This document shows, in pieces, positions 14,958 to 22,746 of a stretch of 35,436 nt of DNA (position 1 is its first letter; every line of letters begins with the position of its first letter). The notes beneath the pieces were generated by a model. That model made no database searches, was not told where the DNA came from, and was given only the letters and a program-made list of their open reading frames with translations. This stretch comes from JAIRTY01 sp050257395. GTDB lineage: Bacteria; Actinomycetota; Actinomycetes; Streptosporangiales; Streptosporangiaceae. Location of the stretch: assembly GCA_050257395.1 (NCBI GenBank), contig JBLMWU010000327.1:1-35436 (forward strand), written 5' to 3'. A program made the position numbers and the translations under genes.

Positions 14958-16625
14958 TCAGCCGGGCGTGATGCCCTGCGGGAAGCGGAACAGCCGCTGG
15001 GGGTCGTAGGCGGCCTTGACCTGGGCCAGCCGGGCGTAGCTGGCGCCGTAGTAGGCGGCCTGCCAGCCCGGCAGCCGCGGGTCGAGGTAGTTCTGGTAGG
15101 CCCCGCCGCTGGCGTGCGGGTGCGCGGCGGCGTACACGCTGTCGAGCCAGGCCCGCTGGCGGCGGGCGCCGGCGCCGCCGGGGCCAGCGGTCCAGCTGGT
15201 CGAGTACTGCGCCAGGAACAGGGCGCTGCGGTGCACGAACGCGGTGGCGGCCGGGTGCACCCGGTTGACCGCGCCGCCCAGCGCGTCGAAGGCGACCGCG
15301 CCGATCCCGCCCGGCTCGGCGTTCACCTGCTGCATCCGGGTCACGCCCGCCAGCAGCGCGCTGATCGCGGCCGGCGGCAGCGGCCTGGTGAAGAAGTCCG
15401 AGCGGGCGAACGAGGGCGACCGGGTCAGCGTGCCGCCGGGTGCCTGCCACGGCAGATGGCACTCGGCCACCGTCATGCCGGAGCAGCCCGCCATCAGCAG
15501 CATGGCGTCCAGGTACGGGGTGTCCTGCAGGTAGGTGCTGGACGGCGGGGAGCCGGCCCGGGCGTACAGCTCCTGCAGCAGCGGGCCGGCCTGCGCCGGG
15601 GTGCCCAGGAAGGTGCCGCCGACCTCGACCGCCGGGGTGGTGCCGCCCGCGGCGGCGGTCAGGTGCAGGTTGGACCACAGCGCGTCCGGCGCGTGCGGCG
15701 CCCAGGCCTGCCAGCCGGCGATCACCCGGGCGGCGTCCGCCCACGGCCAGGACAGGAAGAACACCACGAGACTGGCCAGCGGGCGGGTGCGGAAGGTGAA
15801 CGAGGTGGCCACCCCGAAGTTGCCGCCGCCCCCGCCCTGGCACGCCCAGAACAGGTCGGCGTGCTGCGCCGGGCTGCAGTCCACGGTGGTGCCGTCGGCG
15901 GTCACCAGCTGGACGGCGGTCAGGTTGTCGCAGGTGAGGCCGTAGGCGCGGGAGACCACGCCGACGCCGCCGCCGAGGGTGAGCCCGGCGATGCCGACGG
16001 TCGCGCACGAGCCGCCGGGCACGGCCACGCCGCGCGCCGCGAGGCGGGCGTAGAAGTCGATCAGGTGCAGGCCGCTGCCCACGGTCACCGTGCCGGGCGC
16101 CGGCCCGTCGCGGAAGGTGTGCATCGGGGTGACGTCCACCACCAGCCCGCCGGTGTTGCCGGACCAGCCCGCGTAGCTGTGCCCGCCCGAGCGCGCGGTG
16201 ACCGGGAGCCCGAACCGGCGCGCGAAGTCCAGGCAGGCGGCCACGTCGGCGGGCTTGCGGCAGTAGGCGACGGCGGCGGGCCGCTGGTAGTCGAAGCGCG
16301 GCTCGAACAGCAGCCGGGCGGCGGCGTAGCCGGGGTCGCCGCGGCGCACCAGCGTGCCGGTGGCCAGGGACCGGCGCAGCGCGGCCCAGTCGGCGGGTCC
16401 GGCGGCTGCGGCCCGGGCCGTGGCGGGCGCTGGCGTGGCCGGCCGGGCGGCGGCGAGTGCCTGCCCGCCGGGGCGGGCGGCGCCGCCGGCGGGCCGCGGC
16501 GGGGTGGCCGCGCAGGCCGCCAGCGCGCCAGCGCCGGCCGCGGCCGCCGCCCCGCGCAGGAAGTCGCGCCGCGCCGGGCCGGAGGCGGCGGGGTGGCGGG
16601 GTGCGCGGCCGGGGGTGAGGTTCAT
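14958..16625 (-). CDS. Tat-exported FAD oxidoreductase, berberine-bridge type
   Basis: This 555-residue flavoenzyme begins with a twin-arginine signal (RRDFLRG at about 19-25, an Ala-rich hydrophobic stretch, then LAACA resembling a lipobox), so it probably acts outside the membrane. The FAD-binding PCMH domain (about 105-275) contains His149 in RSGGHSY and Cys232 in GLTCDNL, the two residues that attach FAD bicovalently in berberine-bridge-like oxidases. The C-terminal BBE domain ends with NYLDPRLPGWQ, AAYYGASYARLAQVKAAYDP and FRFPQGI. Such enzymes oxidise sugars, alcohols or secondary metabolites using O2; the substrate is unknown here. AGGAG lies 6 nt before the ATG. Confidence 0.92.
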   Translation of the reverse strand: MNLTPGRAPRHPAASGPARRDFLRGAAAAAGAGALAACAATPPRPAGGAARPGGQALAAARPATPAPATARAAAAGPADWAALRRSLATGTLVRRGDPGYAAARLLFEPRFDYQRPAAVAYCRKPADVAACLDFARRFGLPVTARSGGHSYAGWSGNTGGLVVDVTPMHTFRDGPAPGTVTVGSGLHLIDFYARLAARGVAVPGGSCATVGIAGLTLGGGVGVVSRAYGLTCDNLTAVQLVTADGTTVDCSPAQHADLFWACQGGGGGNFGVATSFTFRTRPLASLVVFFLSWPWADAARVIAGWQAWAPHAPDALWSNLHLTAAAGGTTPAVEVGGTFLGTPAQAGPLLQELYARAGSPPSSTYLQDTPYLDAMLLMAGCSGMTVAECHLPWQAPGGTLTRSPSFARSDFFTRPLPPAAISALLAGVTRMQQVNAEPGGIGAVAFDALGGAVNRVHPAATAFVHRSALFLAQYSTSWTAGPGGAGARRQRAWLDSVYAAAHPHASGGAYQNYLDPRLPGWQAAYYGASYARLAQVKAAYDPQRLFRFPQGITPG

Positions 16626-16725
16626 GGCGGGCTCCTGGCGCTGGGGCCCGCTCCGGCGCTTGCTCCGCGAGCGTGACCTTCCGTCAGCTCAGACGCCCGG
16701 CGGGCTGGCGCGGTTGCCAGGGTTC

Positions 16726-16749
16726 GCCCGCGGTTATCCGGCTGCGGGC
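16726..16749 (-). terminator. Candidate terminator after the SPFH/RHH operon
   Basis: A 6-bp GCCCGC/GCGGGC stem with a 12-nt loop is 16 nt beyond the RHH stop codon. It is short for this GC content, so the call is weak. Confidence 0.3.
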
Positions 16750-16765
16750 CTGTCTGCCCGCTTCG

Positions 16766-16978
16766 TCACACGCCCCCGCCTGATTCCTTGCGGGGCCGCC
16801 CGGGGCCGCGCATCGGCGCCACCTTGTCCGGCAGCCGCCTGGCCTCGGCCAGCGCCCGGCGCAGCAGGAACTCGATCTGCCCGTTGGTGCTGCGCAGCTC
16901 GTCGGCCGCCCACCGGGTCAGCGCGTCGTGGACCGCGGGGTCCAGCCGCAGCAGGATGGTCTTGCGTTCGGTTGCCAT
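16766..16978 (-). CDS. Ribbon-helix-helix (Arc/CopG-type) DNA-binding protein
   Basis: This 70-residue protein has an N-terminal beta strand (KTILLRLDP, 6-14) followed by helices VHDALTRWAADEL and STNGQIEFLLRRALAEARRL, the classic RHH dimer fold. The tail GRPRKESGGG is basic. It starts 18 nt after the SPFH stop, with GGAGAG near the stop codon, so the genes are translationally linked. No toxin gene follows, so this is probably not an ordinary toxin-antitoxin pair. I recall the same SPFH-RHH pairing in other actinomycetes. Autoregulation of the pair or an SPFH-linked signalling role is inference. Confidence 0.82.
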   Translation of the reverse strand: MATERKTILLRLDPAVHDALTRWAADELRSTNGQIEFLLRRALAEARRLPDKVAPMRGPGRPRKESGGGV

Positions 16979-16996
16979 GCGGTGGCGCGCTCTCCG

Positions 16997-17938
16997 TTAC
17001 TGGTAGATGGTGCCGGTGTTGACGACCGGCTGGGTGGCCTGGTCGCTGCACAGGACGACGAGCATGTTGCTGACCATCGCGGCCTTGCGCTCCTCGTCGA
17101 AGTCGACCACGCCGTCGGCGGCCAGCCGGGCCAGCGCCGACTCGACCATGCCGACCGCGCCGTCCACGATGCGCTGGCGGGCGGCGACGACCGCTTCGGC
17201 CTGCTGGCGGCGCAGCATGGCGTGCGCGATTTCCGGCGCGTAGCTGAGCCGGGAGATCCGGGTCTCCAGGATGCGCACCCCGGCGGGCGAGACCCGCTCG
17301 GCGATGTCCGCTGCGAGGATGGCGGATATCTCCGCGGCGCTGGCCCGCAGGCACGGCCTGCCGGTGCCGTGGTCGTCATACGGGTAGCTGCTGGCGGTCT
17401 GCCGGGCCGCGATCTCGGCCTGGGTGGCCACGAACGCCGTCACGTCGTCCACCGCGAACACGGCCCGGGCGGTGTCGGCCACCTGCCACACGGCGACGAC
17501 CGCGATCTCGACCGGGTTCCCGTCCGCGTCGTTGACCTTGGAGACCGGCGTCTCGTAGCTGCGGAGCCGGACCGGGATGCGGCGGCGCCCGGCCCACGGG
17601 ATGACCCAGTGCAGCCCGGGCTCCCGGATCGAGCCCAGGTAGCGGCCGAAGAGCTGGACGAGCACCGCCTCGCCGGGTGCCACCTGTGTCAGGCCGCGCA
17701 GCGCCGCCAGCCCGGCGGCCGCCAGCACGGCGACGGCCGGCCACACCCCGGCCGGGGCCGGGCCGTGCGCCTGCTGCCGGGCCTCCCACACGGCCAGGCC
17801 GGTGGCCGCGGCGAGCGCGATGACGCTCGCCGCGATCGCGTGCCGTCCCGCCGGGGCGGCCAGCCGCAGCTCGTCCCCTGGCTGCCACTCCTCCGGCGCG
17901 TGCGCCTGCGTTCTGATGGCCCTCATCGGCGATGCCAT
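16997..17938 (-). CDS. SPFH (band 7/prohibitin-like) membrane protein
   Basis: This 313-residue protein has two N-terminal hydrophobic helices (about 33-50 and 64-80) followed by an SPFH domain (about 82-265). Characteristic segments are VAPGEAVLVQLFGRYLGSIREPGLHWVIP, the strand VRLRSYETPVSKVNDADGNPVEI and the helical AMLRRQQAEAVVAARQRIVDGA. SPFH proteins form large membrane cages and organise membrane microdomains or protease access. GGGAG is 6 nt before the ATG at 17938. The gene is divergent from the MarR gene and leads the two-gene unit with the RHH protein. Confidence 0.9.
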   Translation of the reverse strand: MASPMRAIRTQAHAPEEWQPGDELRLAAPAGRHAIAASVIALAAATGLAVWEARQQAHGPAPAGVWPAVAVLAAAGLAALRGLTQVAPGEAVLVQLFGRYLGSIREPGLHWVIPWAGRRRIPVRLRSYETPVSKVNDADGNPVEIAVVAVWQVADTARAVFAVDDVTAFVATQAEIAARQTASSYPYDDHGTGRPCLRASAAEISAILAADIAERVSPAGVRILETRISRLSYAPEIAHAMLRRQQAEAVVAARQRIVDGAVGMVESALARLAADGVVDFDEERKAAMVSNMLVVLCSDQATQPVVNTGTIYQ

Positions 17939-17964
17939 GCCCCGCTCCCTGCCGGCCGGCGGTC

Positions 17965-17977
17965 GATAATGGCTATC
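17965..17977. promoter_or_regulatory. GATA-N5-TATC palindrome upstream of the SPFH gene
   Basis: GATA (17965-17968) and TATC (17974-17977) form a small inverted repeat in an AT-rich patch about 27 nt upstream of the SPFH start. It could be part of the promoter or an operator, for example for the RHH protein, whose relatives often bind short palindromes. No experiment-level support can be drawn from one copy. Confidence 0.25.
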
Positions 17978-18040
17978 AGTTTAAATGCGCCCGTGGCCAG
18001 GGCGCCCTCCCCCGGCGCAGCCCGTTCACGCTGAAAATAA

Positions 18041-18106
18041 TTGAGCGGCTAAAGGATTGACCGGCTCAACTGAGCGGGGCTAAGGTTGAGCTACTCAAGC
18101 ATTGAG
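18041..18106. promoter_or_regulatory. MarR operator array of TTGAG/CTCAA units
   Basis: Near-palindromic 13-mers occur at 18041-18053 (TTGAGCGGCTAAA), 18057-18069 (TTGACCGGCTCAA) and 18086-18098 (TTGAGCTACTCAA, perfect outer arms). A fourth, looser copy lies at 18071-18083. A further half site TTGAG at 18102-18106 makes alternating pentamers at 8-bp steps (18086, 18094, 18102). The array covers the predicted promoter and ends 14 nt before the MarR start, so autorepression is very likely. Confidence 0.65.
18057..18086 (+). promoter_or_regulatory. Predicted marR promoter
   Basis: TTGACC (18057-18062) and TAAGGT (18081-18086) are separated by 18 bp, a good actinobacterial sigma70-type match. 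Transcription would start near 18093, inside the operator array, giving a leader of under 30 nt that still contains GGGAG. Confidence 0.6.
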
Positions 18107-18120
18107 GGAGACGCATCCGC

Positions 18121-18639
18121 ATGACCGAGGGCAGCGGCCAGACACCCGACCAGGTCGATCTGGAGATCATGGACTGTGTGGCGGAGCTGTTCGGGTTCAT
18201 GGCCGGCCAGGGCGAGCGGCTCGCCCAGCGGCTCGGGGTGCCGCTGTTCTTCATCAAGGCCCTGCACCTGCTGGACCATCCGATGGCCATGAAGGACCTC
18301 GGCCGGCGGATGCACTGTGACCCCTCGTTCGTCACCGGCATCGCCGACATGCTGGAAAAGCGCGGGCTCGCGGTGCGCGAGCCCGACCCGGCCGACCGGC
18401 GGGTGAAGCGGCTGGTGCTCACCCAGGCCGGGGAGGACCTCAAGCGCCAGGTGGAAGCCGAACTGCTGGCGGCCCTGCCGTGGCGCCGGGCACTGGGCAC
18501 CGGTGAACGGTCCTGCCTGTTCGGTCACATCCGGGCCATGGTGAACGTCCTGAAGGAGGAAGCCGGCGGCCAGATGCCGGCGCCGGCGACCGCGAAGGAG
18601 GTGAGTGCGGGCCTGACCCTGATGCCGCCCGCCCCGTAA
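18121..18639 (+). CDS. MarR-family transcriptional regulator
   Basis: This 172-residue winged-helix repressor has a dimerisation helix (about 12-38), then the HTH region FFIKALHLLDHPMAMKDLGRRM and HCDPSFVTGIADMLEKRGL. The wing reads REPDPADRRVKRLVLT, with the usual Asp-Arg pair. The C-terminal helices complete the dimer. The GGGAG site at 18106-18110 precedes the ATG by 10 nt. It is followed by a DHA2 exporter gene 175 nt downstream, the common regulator-pump arrangement in which a phenolic or drug ligand relieves repression. The upstream operator array implies autoregulation. No copy of the operator was seen directly before the exporter, so the pump is either co-transcribed or controlled separately. 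Confidence 0.9.
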   Translation: MTEGSGQTPDQVDLEIMDCVAELFGFMAGQGERLAQRLGVPLFFIKALHLLDHPMAMKDLGRRMHCDPSFVTGIADMLEKRGLAVREPDPADRRVKRLVLTQAGEDLKRQVEAELLAALPWRRALGTGERSCLFGHIRAMVNVLKEEAGGQMPAPATAKEVSAGLTLMPPAP

Positions 18640-18666
18640 CACCTGAGGCTGGCTGGGCCGGATGGG

Positions 18667-18684
18667 GGCCGCGATGCGGCGGCC
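18667..18684 (+). terminator. Possible weak hairpin between marR and the exporter
   Basis: GGCCGC (18667-18672) pairs with GCGGCC (18679-18684) around a 6-nt loop, 27 nt after the marR stop. It is short and could be a chance stem. A tandem octamer CCCGCATG (18742-18757) in the same gap has no assigned role. Confidence 0.2.
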
Positions 18685-18814
18685 AGGTGCCAGCAGCCGC
18701 CCGGCAGCGGCTTTCCCCCCACATCTTCATCTCGCGTTATTCCCGCATGCCCGCATGCGCCGCGGCACACCGGCCGCGGCGGCGATCCTCCACGCCCTTC
18801 TGCAAGGAGCTGCC

Positions 18815-20521
18815 ATGTCCACCGCACAGCCCGCGACCGGCCGCGCGGCGCCGCCCGGCGCCGCCGCGGCCCCCCGCCACCGCCATCTCGGCCTGGCCCT
18901 GCTGGTGATCGCCACCGCGCAGCTGATGGTCGTGCTCGACGCGACGATCGTGAACGTCGCCCTGCCGGGCATCCAGCGCGCGCTCGGCTTCTCCGGCTCC
19001 GGGCTGGAGTGGGTGGTGAACGCCTACGCGCTCACCTTCGGCGGCCTGCTGCTGCTCGGGGGCCGGGCCGGCGACCTGCTCGGCCGCAGGCGGGTGTTCA
19101 TCGCCGGCGTGATCCTGTTCTCCGCCGCCTCGCTGGCCGCCGGCTTCGCCACCTCCCAGGCCTGGCTGCTGGGCGCCCGGGCGCTGCAGGGCATCGGCGG
19201 CGCGATCACCGCGCCCACCGCCCTGTCGCTGGTCACCACCACGTTCCCGGAAGGCCCGCCGCGCAACCGGGCGATGGGCGTGTACTCGGCCATGAGCGTG
19301 GCCGGCGGCGCCGTCGGGCTCATCGCCGGCGGCCTGCTCACCACCTACGCGTCCTGGCGCTGGGTGATGTTCGTCAACGTGCCGATCGGCCTGCTGGTCG
19401 CCCTGGCCGCGCCGCGGGTGCTCGGCGAGTCGCAGCGCCGCCGCGGCCGCTTCGACCTGCCCGGCGCGGTCACCGGCACGCTCGGCCTCGCGGCGCTGGT
19501 GTACGGCCTGTCCAGCGCGGCGACCAGCCCGAACGGCGTCTCGCACTGGGGTGACACCAAGGTGCTGGCCTCGCTGGCCGCGGCGGTGGTGCTGCTGGTC
19601 TCGTTCGTGCTGATCGAGCGGCGCAGCGAGCACGCGCTGCTGCCCCTGCGCATCCTCGCCGACCGCAACCGCTCCGGCGCCTACCTGGTGATGCTGTGCG
19701 TCGGCACGGCGATGTTCGGGATGTTCTTCTTCCTGACCATCTTCGTGCAGAACGTGTGGGGCTACAGCCCGCTGCGGACCGGCCTGGCCTACCTGCCGAT
19801 CATGGCGACGGTGATGGTGATGGCCGCGGTCAGCGCCCAGCTGGTGCCGCGGATCGGGGCGCGGCCGCTGCTGCTGGCCGGCTCGCTCGTCACCTCGGGC
19901 GGCCTGTTCTGGCTGTCGCGGCTGTCCGAGCACAGCCACTACGCCAGCGGCCTGCTCGGCCCGATGCTGGTCTCGGCGGCCGGCATGGGCGCCCTGTTCA
20001 TGCCGATCACCCTGGTCGCGCTGTCGAAGGTGCGGGACGCCGACGCGGGCGTGGCCTCCAGCCTGATCAACACCGGCCAGCAGGTCGGCGGGTCGCTCGG
20101 GCTGGCGGTGCTGGGCACGGTGGCCTGGACCGTGGTCGCCGACAGCATCCGCAGCCAGGTGGCGGCCGCCACGGCGGCCGCCGCGCGGGCCGGGCACGCG
20201 GCGCACGCCGCCGCCGGGCACCCGGCAGCCGGGCGGCTCCCGGCGGCGATCTACCATCACGCGCTGGCCACCGGGTTCTCCCGCGGGTTCCTGATCTCCG
20301 CCGGGATCGCCCTGCTGGCCTTCGTGGTGGCGCTGGCGACCATCCGGGTCCGGCGCGCGGACCTGGCCGGGGCAGGGCAGGCGCCGGTGCCCGCGGAGGG
20401 GGTCCCCGCGGGCTGCCCGGGCGGGTGGCCGGCCCGCCGGGGCCGGCCACCCGGCTGCGGGCTGCCAGGCAAGGCGTGGCTTGCCCGGCAAATCTGGATA
20501 AAACACCCGGGCGAGGAGTGA
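18815..20521 (+). CDS. MFS multidrug exporter, DHA2 (EmrB/QacA) family
   Basis: This 568-residue protein has 14 predicted transmembrane helices. The first helix ends in the DHA2 motif LDATIVNVALP (41-51), and motif A GDLLGRRRVF is at 86-95. Further family segments are LVTTTFPEGPPRNRAMGVYSAM and ALSKVRDADAGVASSLINTGQQVGGSLGLAVLGT. It should export drugs or a metabolite using the proton gradient. The start is ATG 18815, with AAGGAG 6 nt upstream; the open frame extends to 18662 without a ribosome site. The final 45 residues are Gly/Pro/Arg-rich and are encoded over hairpins at 20422-20488. It is likely controlled with the adjacent MarR protein. Confidence 0.92.
   Translation: MSTAQPATGRAAPPGAAAAPRHRHLGLALLVIATAQLMVVLDATIVNVALPGIQRALGFSGSGLEWVVNAYALTFGGLLLLGGRAGDLLGRRRVFIAGVILFSAASLAAGFATSQAWLLGARALQGIGGAITAPTALSLVTTTFPEGPPRNRAMGVYSAMSVAGGAVGLIAGGLLTTYASWRWVMFVNVPIGLLVALAAPRVLGESQRRRGRFDLPGAVTGTLGLAALVYGLSSAATSPNGVSHWGDTKVLASLAAAVVLLVSFVLIERRSEHALLPLRILADRNRSGAYLVMLCVGTAMFGMFFFLTIFVQNVWGYSPLRTGLAYLPIMATVMVMAAVSAQLVPRIGARPLLLAGSLVTSGGLFWLSRLSEHSHYASGLLGPMLVSAAGMGALFMPITLVALSKVRDADAGVASSLINTGQQVGGSLGLAVLGTVAWTVVADSIRSQVAAATAAAARAGHAAHAAAGHPAAGRLPAAIYHHALATGFSRGFLISAGIALLAFVVALATIRVRRADLAGAGQAPVPAEGVPAGCPGGWPARRGRPPGCGLPGKAWLARQIWIKHPGEE
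20422..20488 (+). terminator. Tandem hairpins inside the 3' end of the exporter gene
   Basis: A perfect 14-bp stem with a 4-nt loop (20422-20435 with 20440-20453) is followed by a 6-bp stem extended by two more pairs after a mismatch (20465-20473 with 20480-20488). An AT-richer stretch comes next. Both lie within the last 35 codons, so they may act as an overlapping terminator or mRNA 3' stabiliser. Confidence 0.45.
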
Positions 20522-20621
20522 GCCGCCGCAGGGCGGGAACGTTGCACCCTACGTCGCGCCGGGGGGCGAGCTGGCCCTGGACGGGGGATGTCCCGGCGCG
20601 GTCAGCACCCGAGGAGGCCCC

Positions 20622-21623
20622 GTGGCGCTTCCGGATTTCCTGGTGACCGGTGCCCCGAAGGCGGGCACCACGGCCCTGCACGCGGCTCTCGCCCGGCACC
20701 CGTCGCTGTACCTGTCGCCGGTCAAGGAGCCCAAGTTCTTCCTGACGGACGGGCCGCCGCCGGCCCGGGGCGGCGGTCCCGGCGACGCCGCGACCTACCG
20801 GGAGCACGTGTGGCGCCGCGCGGACTACGAGGCGCTGTTCAGCGGGGCGCCGCCGGGTGCGCTGTGCGGCGAGTCCACCCCCTTCTACCTCTACGACCGG
20901 CTGGCCCACCGGCGGATCCGGGACCTGATCCCGGCCGCCCGGCTGATCGTGGTGCTGCGCGACCCGGTGGAGCGGGCCCATTCCAACTGGGCGCACCTGC
21001 GCTCGGCCGGCCTGGAGCCGATCGGGGACTTCGTGTCTGCGTGCGCAGCCGAGGACCAGCGGGTCGCCGCGGGCTGGGCGCACTTCTGGCACTACCTGCG
21101 CCTCAGCCGGTACGGCGAGCAGCTTGACCACCTGTACACGGTGTTCCCCCGCGACCAGGTGCACATCCTGCGCTACCGGCTGCTGGTGCACGAGCCGGCC
21201 CGGGCGCTGGACTCGATCTGCGAGTTCCTCGGGGTGCCGGCCGGCCTCATCACGGAGGTGCCGCGGGAGAACGTGACCATCCACCCGCCGCGCTCGCTGC
21301 GGCACACGGCCGCCTCGCAGGCCATGCGGGCGGCCAGCGCGGCGGGCCAGTACCTGCCGGCGGCGTTGGCCAGCGCGATCACCTCGCCGCTGGAGCGGGT
21401 CCTGCAGCAGGACCGGCGCCAGCGCCAGCCGCTCACCTGGGAGGAGCGGCAGGCGGTGCTGCCGCTGCTGGAGAACGACAACCGGCTGCTGGAGAAGGTC
21501 ACCGAGCGGGACTTCAGCGACTGGCTCGGGCCCAAGCTGCGCTCGGGCGGCCTGGTCGGCGACCGGCCCGCCGGGCAGCGGCAGGCGCGCAACGGGCAGC
21601 CCCGCCCCGCCGCCAGCAGCTGA
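20622..21623 (+). CDS. Sulfotransferase, heparan N-sulfotransferase-like
   Basis: This 333-residue enzyme should transfer sulfate from PAPS to an acceptor hydroxyl or amine. The 5'-phosphosulfate loop is TGAPKAGTTAL (9-19, Lys13 and the Thr pair). The 3'-phosphate motif is VVLRDPVERAHSNW (110-123, Arg113 and Ser121). VKEPKFF and CGESTPFYLY are further family landmarks. The GTG start is preceded by GAGGAGG 5-6 nt away. The gene ends 6 nt from the convergent beta-propeller gene. The acceptor is unknown; the glycosidase-like neighbour might suggest a carbohydrate, but the genes are convergent and not co-transcribed. Confidence 0.9.
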   Translation: MALPDFLVTGAPKAGTTALHAALARHPSLYLSPVKEPKFFLTDGPPPARGGGPGDAATYREHVWRRADYEALFSGAPPGALCGESTPFYLYDRLAHRRIRDLIPAARLIVVLRDPVERAHSNWAHLRSAGLEPIGDFVSACAAEDQRVAAGWAHFWHYLRLSRYGEQLDHLYTVFPRDQVHILRYRLLVHEPARALDSICEFLGVPAGLITEVPRENVTIHPPRSLRHTAASQAMRAASAAGQYLPAALASAITSPLERVLQQDRRQRQPLTWEERQAVLPLLENDNRLLEKVTERDFSDWLGPKLRSGGLVGDRPAGQRQARNGQPRPAASS

Positions 21624-21629
21624 GGCCCC

Positions 21630-22517
21630 CTAGGCCTGCACCTCGGTGCGCAGCTCGTGGGCGCCGTCGGGGCGGGACATCTCGTAGTACAGCCGGTGCC
21701 CGCCGCCGGGCAGCTCCAGGATGGTCAGGTAGCGCAGGCAGTGGGCGCCGTAGGGCGACTCGGCGAACGGCCCGGCGCCCAGCGCGGTCAGCGCGGTCGG
21801 CTCGGTGCCGGTGGCGATGCCGGTGCGCTCCTCGTAGTTCTCGCCCGCGGTGGCGCGCCCGTCGTAGTAGGCGACGATGGTCGGCCCGGCGTAGCAGACC
21901 GCGGCGACCCTGGTGCCGCGGGCGTCCCAGCGGCCCGGCCGGCCCGTGAGGGCGGTGCCGTGCCAGGTCCATTCCAGGCCGTCCGGGCTGGTCGCGTAGT
22001 CGCTGACCATCTGGTCGGCCTCGTCCGGGTCGGCCAGCGGGTGGCAGGAGGCCCACAGCCGCCAGGACCCGTTCCGGTACATGATCACCGGGTCCTTGAC
22101 GCCGGTCTTCGGGTCGCCGGGCAGCACCACCTGGCTGCGCCCGGTGTCGAACTCCGACGGGTCCGCGGCCTCGAGCATCTCCACCCGCCAGTGCTTGGTG
22201 CCGGGGGTGGCGCAGCTCAGGTACAGCCGCCAGCGGCCCTCCGGCGTGCGGACCAGCGCGGGCCGTTCCAGGGACTCGGCGCCCATCTCCTCGCGGCGGA
22301 TGGTGAGCAGCGGGGTGAAGTGCTCCCCGTCGCCGGAGTGGGCCACCACCACGGCGTAGCCGCGGCCCGCGCCGACCGGGCGCCGCAGCCGGTAGCCGAG
22401 GTAGACGCCGTCCTCGGCGAGGACGGCGCTGGGGCCCCCGGCCCAGTAGCCGGGCCCGCGGCCGGGAGGTTCCACCACCACCGCGGACTGCTCAGGGCGG
22501 GGCAGCAGAACATCCAT
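21630..22517 (-). CDS. Glycosidase-like five-bladed beta-propeller protein
   Basis: This 295-residue protein is built of repeated blades typical of the GH43/GH32-like beta-propeller. Examples are YWAGGPSAVLAEDGVYLGYR, RPALVRTPEGRWRLYLSCA, VKDPVIMYRNGSWRLWASC and GHRLYYEMSRPDG. The Asp of KDPVIM and acidic residues in neighbouring blades could form the active site, but I cannot identify a complete catalytic triad, so the enzyme class is provisional. No signal peptide is present, so it is cytoplasmic. GGAAAGGAA lies 6 nt before the ATG. It is divergent from the amidohydrolase. Confidence 0.7.
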   Translation of the reverse strand: MDVLLPRPEQSAVVVEPPGRGPGYWAGGPSAVLAEDGVYLGYRLRRPVGAGRGYAVVVAHSGDGEHFTPLLTIRREEMGAESLERPALVRTPEGRWRLYLSCATPGTKHWRVEMLEAADPSEFDTGRSQVVLPGDPKTGVKDPVIMYRNGSWRLWASCHPLADPDEADQMVSDYATSPDGLEWTWHGTALTGRPGRWDARGTRVAAVCYAGPTIVAYYDGRATAGENYEERTGIATGTEPTALTALGAGPFAESPYGAHCLRYLTILELPGGGHRLYYEMSRPDGAHELRTEVQA

Positions 22518-22577
22518 GCGGAATTCCTTTCCGGGCAGGCGTGATCACAGACCGTGCGATCCGATTGGCAATTCGGA

Positions 22578-22583
22578 ATCATA
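22578..22583 (-). promoter_or_regulatory. Candidate -10 box for the beta-propeller gene
   Basis: Read on the minus strand this is TATGAT, inside an AT-rich patch of the 229-nt divergent gap. It predicts a leader of about 54 nt. The -35 is unclear. On the plus strand TTGGCA (22565-22570) is a possible -35 for the amidohydrolase, without a good -10. Confidence 0.35.
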
Positions 22584-22746
22584 GCTGCTAGCGGGGCGAT
22601 GACGGGACAGAACGCGGGTTTCGGGAGGCCGCCCGGCGGGCTGGCGGGAGCGGCCGACGGCCCGGCCGGTACGGTAGGCGGGCGCCGCCTGAGCCGCACG
22701 TGCCTCCCGGCCGGCCCGGCGGCGCGGGCCCGCAGGGAGGAGCCGC

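Noticed and set aside
16766..16978. Antitoxin of a toxin-antitoxin module
   Set aside because: The adjacent genes are an SPFH protein and an oxidase. No small toxin gene is next to it.
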